A DNA stretch of 64,000 nt from Metallyticus violacea (taxonomy: Eukaryota; Arthropoda; Insecta; Mantodea; Metallyticidae), in NCBI GenBank assembly GCA_030762175.1, contig CM060831.1:35734501-35798500 (forward strand). Direction: 5' to 3'. A program made the position numbers and the translations under genes. Of this stretch, positions 46,711 through 57,205 are shown piece by piece (the first letter of the stretch is position 1; the number at the start of each line of letters is the position of its first letter). The notes under the pieces were generated by a model, which was given only the letters and a program-made list of their open reading frames with translations, was not told the origin of the DNA and did not search any database.

Positions 46711-49514
46711 GATGGTGGCTGAGAGTGAGGAGGTGAAACTTAATCAATATTAGTTTTTAAATTTCGGGCCTTTACAAGAATGCCACGCCATAATTTTGGA
46801 TATTAAAAGTTTATAATAATATTACAGTCCCATTTTTGGGGTATATTCAGTATAAATTAGAGTTTTCATTAATTTCAATTTACATGTCTCAGCGTACTGT
46901 TCACCCTACGGCCATATTCACCACTTTATATAATTCTTTTTTATATTTTTCTTTCTTCTCTGCGTACAACAATACATTTTTACATTCCATTACGTTTTAT
47001 GGTGTTTTATATTTATATACATATTATAAATGATTAATTTATGAAATTAATCATTTATAATATTTATTATTTTGAACGTTTCCAGGTGAAAAACAAAAGT
47101 TAAAATATATGTTTATATTGAACTGGTCAACAAATGCTGGATACTTCCGTTTCTATAGATATCTGCCGAAGTAGAGCACAACATTTCTGAAGAAAACACA
47201 AACTGACCGAATAAGTTTTGTCCTATTTACACAATTATGTATGAATGTTCCACTGAGTTGATAAGTAGAGTAGAGTTAATTGCCAAATGAGATTAGTTTT
47301 CCAGAGAACGTATAAAATCTTCAGATATTCAGAAGAATAATTAATATACTAATAGATCGCAAGCTAAATTGTGTTTATATAATTTCTTGTTTGTATAGCT
47401 GCTGAGTATGAAAATATAAATGAAACTAATTACATTTATGATGGTAAATTGTTTTAATGTAGTAGGAAGTACGACAAAAAGACAACCGAACCAAACTCAA
47501 ACCAAACAGGAGAAAAGTTCTCAATTTCGCTGATGAACTAAACCTAGGATTTCCAATACTTGAGCTTTATTTATCCACACGTGGTTAACGCAATGGAGAC
47601 AGGGGATTATTTGCTGAACTTCGTCGTCTGCGGAACCATTTATTTGTTCTACTTCTCTTTGGTAAACAGCGTTCAAAGGAAGAAGCGGCAAATTAATTAA
47701 AGTGAATTCCCGAGGGAGAGGTATCGGTGGACAGTAATTTAATGGAAATAAGGAATGATATAATTCATAGCGTTTCATCAATGTGAATCCCCTATCCTTC
47801 TTTTGTTTCCCTTACCCTTGTGACGTAACCTGGCACTCCCTTAACTTCTTTCTCTCCTTTCTTCCTGCTTGTTGATTAAAAATGACTTTTAATGTTGAAC
47901 AATTGGCGATGTTATAGCCTTCTGAAATTTGCGTGTGTGTGCATAACGCAATTTTAGTTAGCCCAAAGGTGATGAAAGCTTTCGTTGCAAATTATTTTGT
48001 TACTCTTCATGTTGGTGAACACAGAATGTTGCATCTAATTAACTTTAATGTTAATTTTGAGAAAAAGCAATGCCTCAGAGATATCTTTATTTATATGTTA
48101 AAAACCCCAGAGTATTATAAGGGAGGCAAAATAAGTACACAAAATGTTGTTATCATATCATAACTTAAAAATCAGAGGCAAGAAGTCATGCGAGATCGTA
48201 GTAAAAAATTATGAGCTTTGAAATAATATTTAGGGAATTTTATTAATCCTTTAGTACTGTAAAAAGTGCTAATTTTAAAGTGAATTTATAAAGTGCTGCC
48301 ATAAAACGTCTAGTGTTGGAATAATGAGACAACTTAAGAGATACACTGGTTAATTACTTGCACAAACTTCTTACAACTCAGAGAATATCAGAATTCGAAA
48401 GTTGTATATTTATGAAGACCTAATATCTCATGAACCTTGCTGAAGGTCTTTAGTTTTAAAAAAATATGTTCGACTAGACGTTTTCAGCAGGTTCTCATTG
48501 TACACAGATGTATTTGAAAATCAAAATTGTTTAAACAGACGAACACCGGATGATTATTTTCTCCAAATTATAAATACCAGCTATTTAGACTCTGAAATCA
48601 CTGAAGAAGACCCTTAAAATAAGAAATGTCTTATCATTGTGGAATCACTTTCGACCTCTACAGGATGTGATACATTTCACTCTCTTCAACGCTTATATTT
48701 TCAATTCACAAAGATTAGGGAAAGGCCATTCACAAATGGGGATTAATATTTCAATTTTAAAACAAAGGAAAAAAAGAAGAAAAATGAGAAACGCGGAATA
48801 TTTCTTCTCGGGGAGATATGTAAATGCAGGAAAGGAAAAGGAAGGCAAAAAATAAAGAAATATACTAATAAGAAATAAAAATAAGAATTAAGAGTGTAAA
48901 AGAAAATAAGAACACGAATGATAGTCTTTCCAGGAAAAGGCTGTAGATTCCAACTGGTATTAAAACGTAATTTCAAACACTACACTATCCCATAAACGCA
49001 GAAATAAACATAAATAAAATGCGTTCTTCCATTTGCAGATCCGAAAAGGCGATCCTAAAATCTGGTAACCACCGGAAATTTGCCTGCTAGCCTGTGTTTC
49101 GGTCGCTTAGGTGAGGTTTCTGGTCGAGTCTGCAAATCCAAGCATCAGAGCACAGAACCTTCTTTAATTGCCAATGAAAATCGACAATAGTCTCTAACCA
49201 AACGCCACAAGCATAATTGCTTCCAAGTGAATACGCATGCGTGAACATGTAACAATAATTTACCGCCTGGAAGCGATACAGGCGGCGAGCAGCTACAACC
49301 ATGTAGGACAATTATTATTAATGGATTATCCCACCATGAAAGGAGCATCGACTGTCGAGAATGGACTGTATGTGGATCGTTTAAAAGTTTATGTTTTCCC
49401 TTGTTTCAAAGTCTAACTCTTAAGTCTAGGTCAGAAAATAGTAATTTCATTGTTAAAACGCTTGTACTAACTCCGTACTGTGATGTAATAATTTAAACAA
49501 TGAAAACACACAGT
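46711..49514. other. No gene recognised; palindrome and one better-looking open frame
   Basis: Holds the palindrome at 47021-47063 and an 86-codon minus-strand frame at 47521-47781 with mixed third-position bases and a balanced amino-acid composition, but no recognised domain, splice signal or neighbour to support it. The remainder is AT-rich. Confidence 0.4.
47021..47063. repeat. Perfect 20 bp palindrome with 3-base spacer
   Basis: ATATTATAAATGATTAATTT, spacer ATG, then AAATTAATCATTTATAATAT: every one of 20 positions pairs. The next outer bases do not pair. Confidence 0.95.
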
Positions 49515-49650
49515 GAGATTACTTCAGCTGTAGGCGGGCTGAACGAGGCTATCACTGGGGAAGAGCAACCGCAGCAATTGGAAAACTGGAGATTAATTCG
49601 CCGTTCATAAAGTTATTATTTTAATATTAGTATTTGCATTTAACGTTTCT
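49515..49650 (+). repeat. Unclassified dispersed repeat, copy 1
   Basis: Resembles 61085-61230 in the same orientation: GGCGGGCTGAA, GGGGAAGAGCAACCGC, AAAGTTATTATTTTAATATT, AGTATTTG. Similarity is moderate and the ends are unclear. Confidence 0.45.
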
Positions 49651-49899
49651 CCATCACCAGGAAGAAATACAACAAAACTACCAAAGCTAAAATCATTATG
49701 TACACTAGGATAGACCTTAGCTGTAGATAATTTTCCAAAAGTTAAAACTGTGCTACTCCCACCACGCCCCAGTCAACTAAAAAGCGACCTGTGCAAATTT
49801 TCAGTTCAATCGGACAACGGCAAGGCGACCCTCATCGATCATGAACATTTGAAATTTTAGCTCGGAAAGTAATTTTTCTAATATTATTAGATAAACATA

Positions 49900-49907
49900 C
49901 ATCATCA

Positions 49908-49960
<53 letters not shown>

Positions 49961-49961
49961 T
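49900..49961. repeat. (CAT)n-(TTA)n compound microsatellite
   Basis: Three CAT units lead into about 17 TTA units. Confidence 0.95.
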
Positions 49962-50153
49962 ATGCTTCATTGTCTTACTTTGTAGCTAAAGATGATGTAT
50001 TTAAGGAATGGTTTTTCAATTATTGTTTCAAAACTACTGCTGCTCTACTGCTCATGCTAGTGACTTTCATGACATGTTTATCCCATATTTGTAAAATGAA
50101 TTAAATTCTTCAGGTAGTTTGTCGCATAAGTTAAGAAATTATTTTATGTCCCT

Positions 50154-50552
50154 TTGTTGGCTACATTCCCAATCGAATCGTCGGAGACAAATTACTTTCG
50201 ATCCAGCAAGTTTTTAAGTATTTTTTTCTGCAATGTAAGAGTTAAAAATCTTGAAACAAAGAAAAGTGTAGCATTGTTGATTCAAAAAGTTTCCATTATT
50301 TGGCAAAAACAAAGAATTCCTACCAGAAGGAAGTTTAAATTCTACGATGAATGAATATGTTTGCAGAAAATTTTGACTGGAACTGCAGGCAAGGAAAATG
50401 AAAGAAGAGATCTTTTTGTGGAAATTATGAAAGATCTCTTTGGCATATCTCATTCAAATGCTTTCGGACAGATGATAACTGAAGAGGATGAGAAAATTTC
50501 AATGCTTCAGCACCAAAAAGCACAACCAGGCTGTAGCTTGCTACATCAATAG
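50154..50552 (+). pseudogene. Decayed transposon-associated reading frame
   Basis: Two adjoining plus-strand frames, at 50154-50354 and 50361-50552, read as one broken protein: IWQKQRIPTRRKF, a lysine-rich stretch, LFGISHSNAF, then EEDEKISMLQHQKAQPGC. This order (an IW.K.RIPTR block, a basic linker, an LFDIAHADA-like block, then EED followed by a QR.KGRPG-like end) resembles a protein repeatedly found in arthropod genomes and suspected of being transposon-borne; this is recalled, not searched. A stop and frame change between the two parts, and loss of reading after 50552, show that it is not intact. Its 3' half forms one arm of the inverted duplication at 50383-50700. Confidence 0.4.
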
Positions 50553-50700
50553 CTGATGATTGAACATCAAGCAGCCAAAGCAGTGATGACAGTGAAAATT
50601 CCTCTGTCGTCTGTCCGAAAGTATCTGAGTGAGATATGTCAAAGAGATTGTTAATAATTTGCACAAAAATATTTCTTTTTTCTTTTTCCTTTCCTGCAGC
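50383..50700. repeat. Inverted duplication of a coding segment
   Basis: The plus-strand arm at about 50383-50474 and the minus-strand arm at about 50610-50700 are diverged copies of the same ~92 bp. Both translate to similar peptides: AGKENERRDLFVEIMKDLFG on plus and AGKEKEKRNIFVQIINNLFD on minus, each followed by a SHS(N/D)-FGQ motif. The spacer of about 135 bases is not self-complementary. Confidence 0.85.
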
Positions 50701-50723
50701 TCTAGTCATACATTATCAGGATA

Positions 50724-51689
50724 TTGATCCAGAAATCCATAACGCTGCTGCAAAAAATGTTCCAACCATCTCTGATGCTTTGTTCCCAAACTATGACAAT
50801 ACCCTTATTTGATGACAATGTTCCAACAGCAGTTAAGGCAAATATGACTCAAGTTATACTGCAAGCAGACAAAGGTGAAGAAGAGAGAGAAGAAAAAATC
50901 AACCGAAGAGGTACATTCTGCACCAAAATGATTTTTCTTCCTTTACAAACATTGAGTTTTTGTCTTTTGTAACTCCTGGTACATTATTTTCTTCACAATA
51001 TTTTCTATCAGCACCGATTTCCTTCACACAAAAAAAAAAAAAAAAAAACTTCAACTTGAAAGGGTGATTCTGCTTAAAAATATGGAATTGAAAAACTTGA
51101 GAAGATACTTCTTGTGAATGATGTTGCAAAAAAGAGGAGTCAGATTCATTCTGGATTACAATAGCATTCTCACAAAAATGAAACTGAGAAATAGATCGTT
51201 GCCAGAGACCATAAAAAATACCTAACTGCTACTAAATCCTCTCTTAGGAAAAAATAATATTTAAAGTTCGTTCGTTACATAATGTTTTGATTCTATAGAA
51301 ATTATTACTGTAAAAAAGGGGGTTTCCATTATAGAAGTGTATGCAGTAGGAAAAAAAAAACCTATTACTTCTTATATTTCTCATGTTATTTCATGAATTT
51401 TTCGGATTAAGCTTTGGGAAATTTTATTCAGATTTTTTTTAAACAATTGCTGGGCCTGGGTGTCCACTTGAATTTATCCAAGAAGAAAAAAGAACATTGT
51501 AAAGATAGGAATAGTATACCGTTTTTTTGCGGAATCAATCGTTGCGTATGTTCCAATTTCAAACCGTTTGAGGGTCACCAAGCAGTTGCTCGATTGAGAG
51601 ATAGTTGTTTATTTTATTTTATATATATATATATATATATTGGGGTAGGGGTTAATCTTTTACAAAGTTTAAAAATGAGGTCCATTATA
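50724..51689. other. No gene recognised; possible continuation of the transposon region
   Basis: An 82-codon frame at 50724-50972, an A-run at 51030-51048 and a (TA)n tract at 51620-51640. Nothing is assignable, but the surroundings are transposon-rich. Confidence 0.35.
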
Positions 51690-51930
51690 ATGTGCATGCG
51701 TGTTCATGCTCGGCAAGAAGGTGAACCGATTAAAAGAGTGAATTATTGCAATTGGCTTTTAAACGAATATGAAAGAAAACAAAATCAGTTAATGAACTTA
51801 AAGGAATGAGTGATGACAACATACTCTCGCGATATGGAATATATGTACAGGCAAAAGGAGGACACTTTCAAGTGAGTTTCATAATCCACTGCACATTTGA
51901 CCAGCTGATGCCGGTTAAATGTACAACCGC
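51690..51930 (+). pseudogene. Tc1/mariner-like transposase fragment with internal deletion
   Basis: The plus-strand frame contains GEPIKRVNYCNWLLNEYE, like the segment just before the first catalytic Asp of a Tc1/mariner transposase subgroup (form RV.YC.W.L). A frame change later, at about 51838-51875, GIYVQAKGGHFQ resembles the usual C-terminal form C...GGHFQ. The whole catalytic middle is missing. The two halves fit one deleted copy, but each match is short. Confidence 0.4.
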
Positions 51931-52002
51931 CCAGGAGCCAGACCGCCATATATATGAGACTTTTGAATAAGAATTATCATAATATTTCACCCTCTAAACT
52001 TT

Positions 52003-53040
52003 AGCTTAACAATATTTTGTTAGCTTAATGGTAATGTACATATAGTACTAGTTTCTTTGTTGTTACTTCGGGTTCCAGCCCGTGAGAGGTGTGCCAGTTG
52101 AGACATGTTCGGTTCCACCTACATCAAAATACAGGTGGTAGAAGACGAATAAGGACTTGCTCTGAAATTCTGTTTTGGTCACAATAAACATTTATCCGAG
52201 GCCCATGCAATGTTACAGAAGGCATGTGGATAGATTGTTCTTTCCTATACCGTAGCTCCAAGATGAATTAAAATGTTTAAAGAGGGGAGGCAGTCAATTT
52301 CAAAGGAAGATTAACACTTCTGCTGTCATTGTCGAATAACATTAAGGACAGTTTCAAAAATTACAAACATTTCAATGAGCACCACGCAAATGTTAATAAC
52401 TCAAACGATACACATTAGAGGTTTTTATGTACGGTTTTTATCCAAGAACAAAAATATATTTACGTGGAGGTTTGCACGAAGCTGAACATGATGTTATAGT
52501 AAGATGCGGAGTTTCTTTTAAATGTAATCACTGCTGATTAAACCTGGCTACATCATTTCGATCCTGAGAATAAACAGTAAAGTTCTGGATGGAAATTTCC
52601 ATCATTATTAACACAAAAAATAGAAAAAGTGATTGCTTCTGCTGGAAAATATTATCATCTCATTTTTCAATATTCAAGGAATAATTTACCAGCGAACATA
52701 ATGTAATTGAGCAATACTACAGAGGTATCCTACAAACTCTGCAAGGCAATATCACACACCTGCAAAATGTCACATTTCCGTACAACAAGCTGGATGCTAC
52801 ACCACGATAATGCACATCGCAAACGTTGCTGCTGAATATCGCACAAAAATTAATTAACAATTTTTGTGGGAGGCATTTTTAAACACCAGAAGCAGTGGTG
52901 AAAGCTGCGGAGGCGATTGAAGGACCTGTCAAAAATTATTTTTGAAGACTGACAGATACATTGTATCCAACAATGACTACTTTGAGAAAAATCATCAAAA
53001 TTATGAGGATGAGTAAAGGCATGTTGTCAAAAAAAACATG
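52003..53040 (+). pseudogene. mariner-like transposase remnant (copy 4, sister of 9.7 kb copy)
   Basis: Same family as 9698-10625 and longer at the N-terminus: KFCFGHNKHLSEAHAMLQK near 52165-52215 (the family's helix-turn-helix start, form FCFKLGKSATETFEML) and MFKEGRQSIS near 52272-52305. The catalytic part (LDATPR, CTSQ near 52790-52820; GRHF near 52868) is badly damaged, and the PPYSPDL block is deleted. The C-terminal stretch TLYPTMTTLRKIIKIMR and the 3' flank parallel the other copy. Many stops and frameshifts are present. The inverted repeats were not located. Confidence 0.7.
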
Positions 53041-53299
53041 ATAATTCCTTATTAAACAGCCCGCTATTAATGACACTGTATTTACTATATTTTAGGGTAG
53101 TTTTTCGTTTAAGTGCGCTACTAAGGAAACAAAAAATAACTAGAAAATTTGAATATTTATATGCCTTTATCAAGGTTATTTTCTTTAAACATAAATTATG
53201 GCATTTAAATGAAACTTGTATGAAATCCAAAGAAATAAAAAATTTAAACTGAGTATGCATATTACTATAAAAAAATATAATGCCTATATCTAAGCACTT

Positions 53300-53462
53300 A
53301 TGCAAAAAAGTTTGGGAACTTAATTTTGTTGTTTTATTCTTTGTAGCTATCTTCTTAGACCTCTGTCTCCCATTCTTTTTAATCCGCCGTCTTTTACTAT
53401 AATCATCCTCTTTTTCCATTATATCCTTCAGTTTCTTTCCAATCACTTGTGTAGTTGTCATG
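53300..53462 (-). CDS. Candidate exon: lysine/arginine-rich reading frame
   Basis: Part of the longest open frame in the window (147 codons, 53027-53470, minus). The first ~50 codons from ATG at 53461 are strongly basic (KKLKDIMEKEDD, then SKRRRIKKNGRQRSKKIATK), and the ATG lies one base after a pyrimidine-rich splice-acceptor-like sequence (TTTTTGTTCAG). Downstream the frame runs into AT-rich DNA and becomes Phe/Ile/Tyr/Lys-rich, which looks like read-through of noncoding DNA. It could be a small exon, a transposon remnant or chance; there is no family match. Confidence 0.25.
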
Positions 53463-53470
53463 CTGAACAA

Positions 53471-55406
53471 AAATGTGATGTAGCAAATTTTTGTGTTATA
53501 TTTCAGAAATATCCATTCAATTCACTGTTATTATGTCACGCTTCAGCTGATACCGATAAGACATCATGAACTATAGGATGACTGGCTGCTAAGGAGTATC
53601 AACTGATGGTCTAAAAGTTTTGTTAGAAATTATCCTATGGTACTTTGACTAATAGTCTCAATAGGTTACCTCCTAATGTTCGGACTATATATCTGGTTAT
53701 TTAAGACATGTAAAATTAAGACATTCATATTATGTTAGTTTTTATATGTTATAAGCATATGAAAATCGCAACTATTAAATTAAAAAAAAAATAAGGAAAA
53801 AGTGTAAGATTTGAGTCCTTAGACAACACTATAACAATTGCTTCTGGTTCTGCCATGAGGCGAGTAGCCTAAAGTACAACTTTTTTCTGCACAGCATATG
53901 AACAGCAACTAAACGATACATTCCTCCGTTTCGTTATCTGAATGAGACTCGCCGAGAACACTGAGCAACATGCTGACATTGGTCACAAAATGTAATATCT
54001 ATAGATCAACATTCTAGCGTTTGAGTAATGAAATGAAAAATTTAATATCTAGAATACAGACATTAAAAATACGCGTAAAGTTCTGGAAGAAAATCCACCA
54101 CAAAGCACTCTTAGAAATTCTACAATATCCTTGCCTAAAGACCCTCAGAAAACATTTCGCACATTGCATTCATTCTTAAGATTCCAAAGTAAGCCATAAG
54201 AACGGATATATTTTTATTAGTAAAACAAGTTTCTTATTTCAAATTATAAACTGCCTATAAATGGTTAGTTTTTCGAAGAACTGTTGAAAAAGTTGAGATT
54301 TTGGGGGTTTGTAATTGGGGCCATGAAAAACGTTAATTAAGGGTTCAAGCCATTTTGAACGAGATTTCCTTAAACAACGACGCGGAAACTATGAACACTT
54401 TGTTGTATAAGATAAGCTTTATAAGATGTTGGAGTAAATTTACCACTGCCAGGGGTGTCCCTCGCTTTCACTTGCTTATGTGTATACGTGAACATGTATG
54501 TATACGGTACTCCAGTTTGGTTTTTAGTAAAAAATTACTGGCTGGCTGCCATGTAAAGTCCACTCTAGAGAGAGTAAGGCATGTGCCTATTTCCCAAGAT
54601 GCTGGAATGTGGTGATAAAAACGCGCACAGAAATATCACCAAAGTATTCGAAAATGTAAGTATTCGAAAGTTTATGCTGTAATTTAGTGATGGGCAGTTT
54701 GTAAATACTTAAAGTGGATGAAATTATTTTCTTACTGAAATATATTTTCATGTAGACATAGGTAAAAGTTGTTGTATTGGATTGTGAAACACCAAATGTG
54801 AAATAATACTATTATATGTGTTTGCTAATAAATGCTGTCTCTTGTTTATAAGTTAAATAAATTTAGAAAAATTCCAAATCCACGTAAACAATAGTTGCGA
54901 TAAAAGAATTTATAATACGTATTAAATATTCTTTTAAAATGTTTACATTCTTTACGCGCGGCGATTGAAATCATGCCATAATGCTGTTAGCAATATATAT
55001 ATATATATATTATTTCATAAGATTCATTTCTATAAGTAACCGTGTTGACTAATTTTTAAGCTGGAAATTATTACCAGCTGATCCCATCATTGCCCAAGTA
55101 AAAGTATAATTTCTTTCAGCACGAGAAAATGGCATACTGAAACAGCAATTTCATTTTATATATACAGTGCTTGATGCATCAAACAAAAACTGCCAATATA
55201 TTTTGGCAATACGATTAAAATTTCTTTAATATTTTGTGTGTGTCTCTCTCTCTTCCCCCCCCCCTTTTTCTTTTCGCCGTTTTCGTGAAAAGTCTTGCGT
55301 TTCTGTCATTATTTGGCAACGTGACGGATTCCTGTTGCTACTTCAGAAGTACGCTACAAACGGTAAACAAACGATGTGCACACTTCAAATGTAAATAATT
55401 ACTGTA
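53471..55406. other. No gene recognised
   Basis: AT-rich, with a (TA)n tract near 54992-55011 and a C-run at 55256-55264. An 86-codon plus-strand frame at 54355-54615 has no domain. Confidence 0.45.
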
Positions 55407-55456
55407 TAAGACCAGTCTTTTCACGAACGGGAGCGGAGGGCAGCGGAGAAAAACGA
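55407..55456 (+). repeat. Left inverted repeat of the 55.4 kb element
   Basis: TAAGACCAGTCTTTTCACGA then ACGGGAGCGGAGGGCAGCGG; pairs with 56292-56350. Confidence 0.85.
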
Positions 55457-55530
55457 GCGCCTCCTTGGATAAGTTCAGAGCTGTGAAAGTTATCTCGCCG
55501 GAAAACAAAATGCTGTGCTTACCGTCACAG
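55411..55530 (+). CDS. Candidate first exon within the 55.4 kb element
   Basis: Open without a stop from inside the left inverted repeat to a splice-donor-like CAG|GTAGGAAG at 55530. The read includes SASLDKFRAVKVISPENK and an ATG at 55510. Joining it in phase to 55915 keeps the frame open for about 57 more codons. The true start is unknown. There is no family match; support is only the open frame and the paired splice-like signals. Confidence 0.3.
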
Positions 55531-55914
55531 GTAGGAAGATGTATTAAAAATGCATCACGCTCTTAAATATATCTTTCTACAAGAAAATTGTGTGAAACGC
55601 CTGGATAAAGCAATACTTGCTCTAATGTCAATTGTTAAAGACAAGTTGCACGACAAGTTTATTGTGCTTACCAAAGGAAAGTTGACCATGCAAAATGAAA
55701 GATATTCGTCATAGGCACAAAGCACGCTTGGAAATAAGCAAGGACGGCACTATTAAGGAAGATGGCTGTTCTCATGAAAAGCTGCCTAAATATATTTTGT
55801 GCAAGATAAAGATCTGCACTGTAAATGCAAATTAATCTGCAGTGAATGCATTGCACTGCGTTGATTCCACCATGGAATATGTGTAAAAATACACATAGCA
55901 CATTTCAATTTCAG

Positions 55915-56088
55915 GCTCGCAATGAATACCCTACAGGACATTCTGAAGATATTAATGAGTTGATAATAGACACGGAAAATGTTTCTGTTCTCAATGAAAA
56001 GCTAACCCAAGCGAACAAACAAGAAAGTCACTGTGCCCCTATCAGAACAAAAAGGAAATTTTGCTTTCGAGTTTTGGGATGCCATTAA
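55915..56088 (+). CDS. Candidate second exon within the 55.4 kb element
   Basis: Begins after the acceptor-like TTTCAATTTCAG. It encodes an acidic, hydrophilic segment (ARNEYPTGHSEDINELIIDT, then VSVLNEKLTQANKQES) typical of linkers in DNA-binding proteins carried by some DNA transposons. After a lysine-rich KRK the frame hits a stop; shifting one frame continues with FEFWDAIKEISTTAEETHS, a plausible amphipathic helix, so a frameshift near 56055 is likely. Function unknown; the joined frame appears broken. Confidence 0.3.
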   Translation, partial: ARNEYPTGHSEDINELIIDTENVSVLNEKLTQANKQESHCAPIRTKRKFCFRVLGCH

Positions 56089-56291
56089 GGAAATTTCCAC
56101 AACAGCAGAAGAAACGCACAGCATCCTTAAAGACAACATTAGGCGCAGTTCGCAACCAAAATAAAATCTTTTTGTTTTGTGCATTTGTGCTTTACGACTG
56201 TTGGAGAGAGGCATCGATTCACCATTTCCTGGAATTGTGCTTCTGCCGCTGCTGTTCAGGACTGGAGACAGCACCAGGCCGGTTGTCATTC

Positions 56292-56350
56292 ATCGTTTTT
56301 CTTCGCAGCCCTCCGCTCCCGTTTGTGAAAATAAGGCGTGACTGGTTTAT
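56292..56350 (-). repeat. Right inverted repeat of the 55.4 kb element
   Basis: Reads TCGTTTTTCTTCGCAGCCCT, CCGCTCCCGTTTGTGAAAA, then AAGGCGTGACTGGT at the outer edge. Confidence 0.85.
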
Positions 56351-56538
56351 CAAGCAAAATCAAAAGTATTCCGATTAGTTTCAGCCAAACAAGATACAAA
56401 TCAAACATTGCTTGCCCTACGAGGTCAGGAAAGAAAAGTGAAAACTATATTGAATAAAAAGTAACACTGGAAATTCAGTTTCTTGTAATTAGAAATATAA
56501 CATTTTTCATTATTTTATTCATGCAACATTCACGCATC

Positions 56539-56822
56539 TTTTTTTTTTTATTGATTTATTTATGGACGCTCTTTAACATCAGCCTCCCATTCAACTCAGG
56601 GCGTGAAACGGCCGAAAAATTTTGCTCAGAGGCCTCTCTTTCAGGCTTGAGTTTTTTTTTTTTTTTTCGTGCCGTGAATGTACGACACGGGACCCACGAC
56701 TTTATTTCCCTTCCGAAGAAAGCCATACTTAGGATTTTTACGCCCGAAAAAATCCATCGGTCCTGGCCGGGTTCGCATCCACGTTCTTGGGTGTAGGAGG
56801 CCAGTATGGTAACCACTACACC
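56539..56822 (-). repeat. tRNA-derived SINE, family B, with target-site duplication
   Basis: Full length on the minus strand: GGTGTAGTGGTTACCATACT, a B box reduced to GGATGCGAACCC, GGCCAGGACCGATGGATTTT, CTAAGTATGGCTTTCTTCGG, TCCCGTGTCGTACATTCACG, a T/A-run expansion (T16 at 56651-56666 on plus), GAGGCCTCTGAGCAAAATTT, GTTTCACGCCCTGAGTTG. Flanked by ACATTCAC(G/A)CATC at 56526-56538 and 56823-56835, a 13 bp target duplication with one difference. Confidence 0.95.
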
Positions 56823-56835
56823 ACATTCACACATC

Positions 56836-57172
56836 GAAATAACAAGTTAGTATCTAAGGCACAGTAAATGCTTTAATAAAAACTTAAAAAAAAAACTTTT
56901 TTATTAAAGATTCTTTTTTTTTTCCATTTCTTTTTATTTGTTTCTTTAACAATTCGTCGAAAACTTAATGCAAAAATGAAGGAAAGAATGAAAGAAATAA
57001 AGAAAGAACTTTCAAATAAGGAACACTTGGTAGGGTTGCTTATATTTAGGTTAATAACAATTTAAACTAAAATCTACAACAGAATTGAATCACAATAAGT
57101 TTCCAAAAGGTTGGCCATTAGCAGTTTTTCACGAACTCCCCTCAGCATTGTTCTCGATATAATGGGAAATTT

Positions 57173-57205
<33 letters not shown>

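Larger units (their letters stand above)
55407..56350 (+). mobile_element. 0.94 kb element with GC-rich terminal inverted repeats
   Basis: The left end (55407-55456) and the reverse complement of the right end (56292-56350) share 39 bases with three mismatches: TTTTCACGAACGGGAGCGGA, then GGGCAGCGGAGAAAAACGA. An outer ACCAGTC is also shared, separated by 8 extra bases on the right side. Outside the repeats the similarity ends. The interior carries a possible two-exon frame (see next entries) but no transposase motif. No clear target-site duplication was found because both ends run into ATAA/TTAT. Probably a short DNA transposon; superfamily unknown. Confidence 0.65.

Noticed and set aside
51414..51689. 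N-terminal two thirds of a 131-codon open frame
   Set aside because: Contains a lysine run and a YIYIYI stretch from a (TA)n tract; only the final ~30 codons resemble a transposase.
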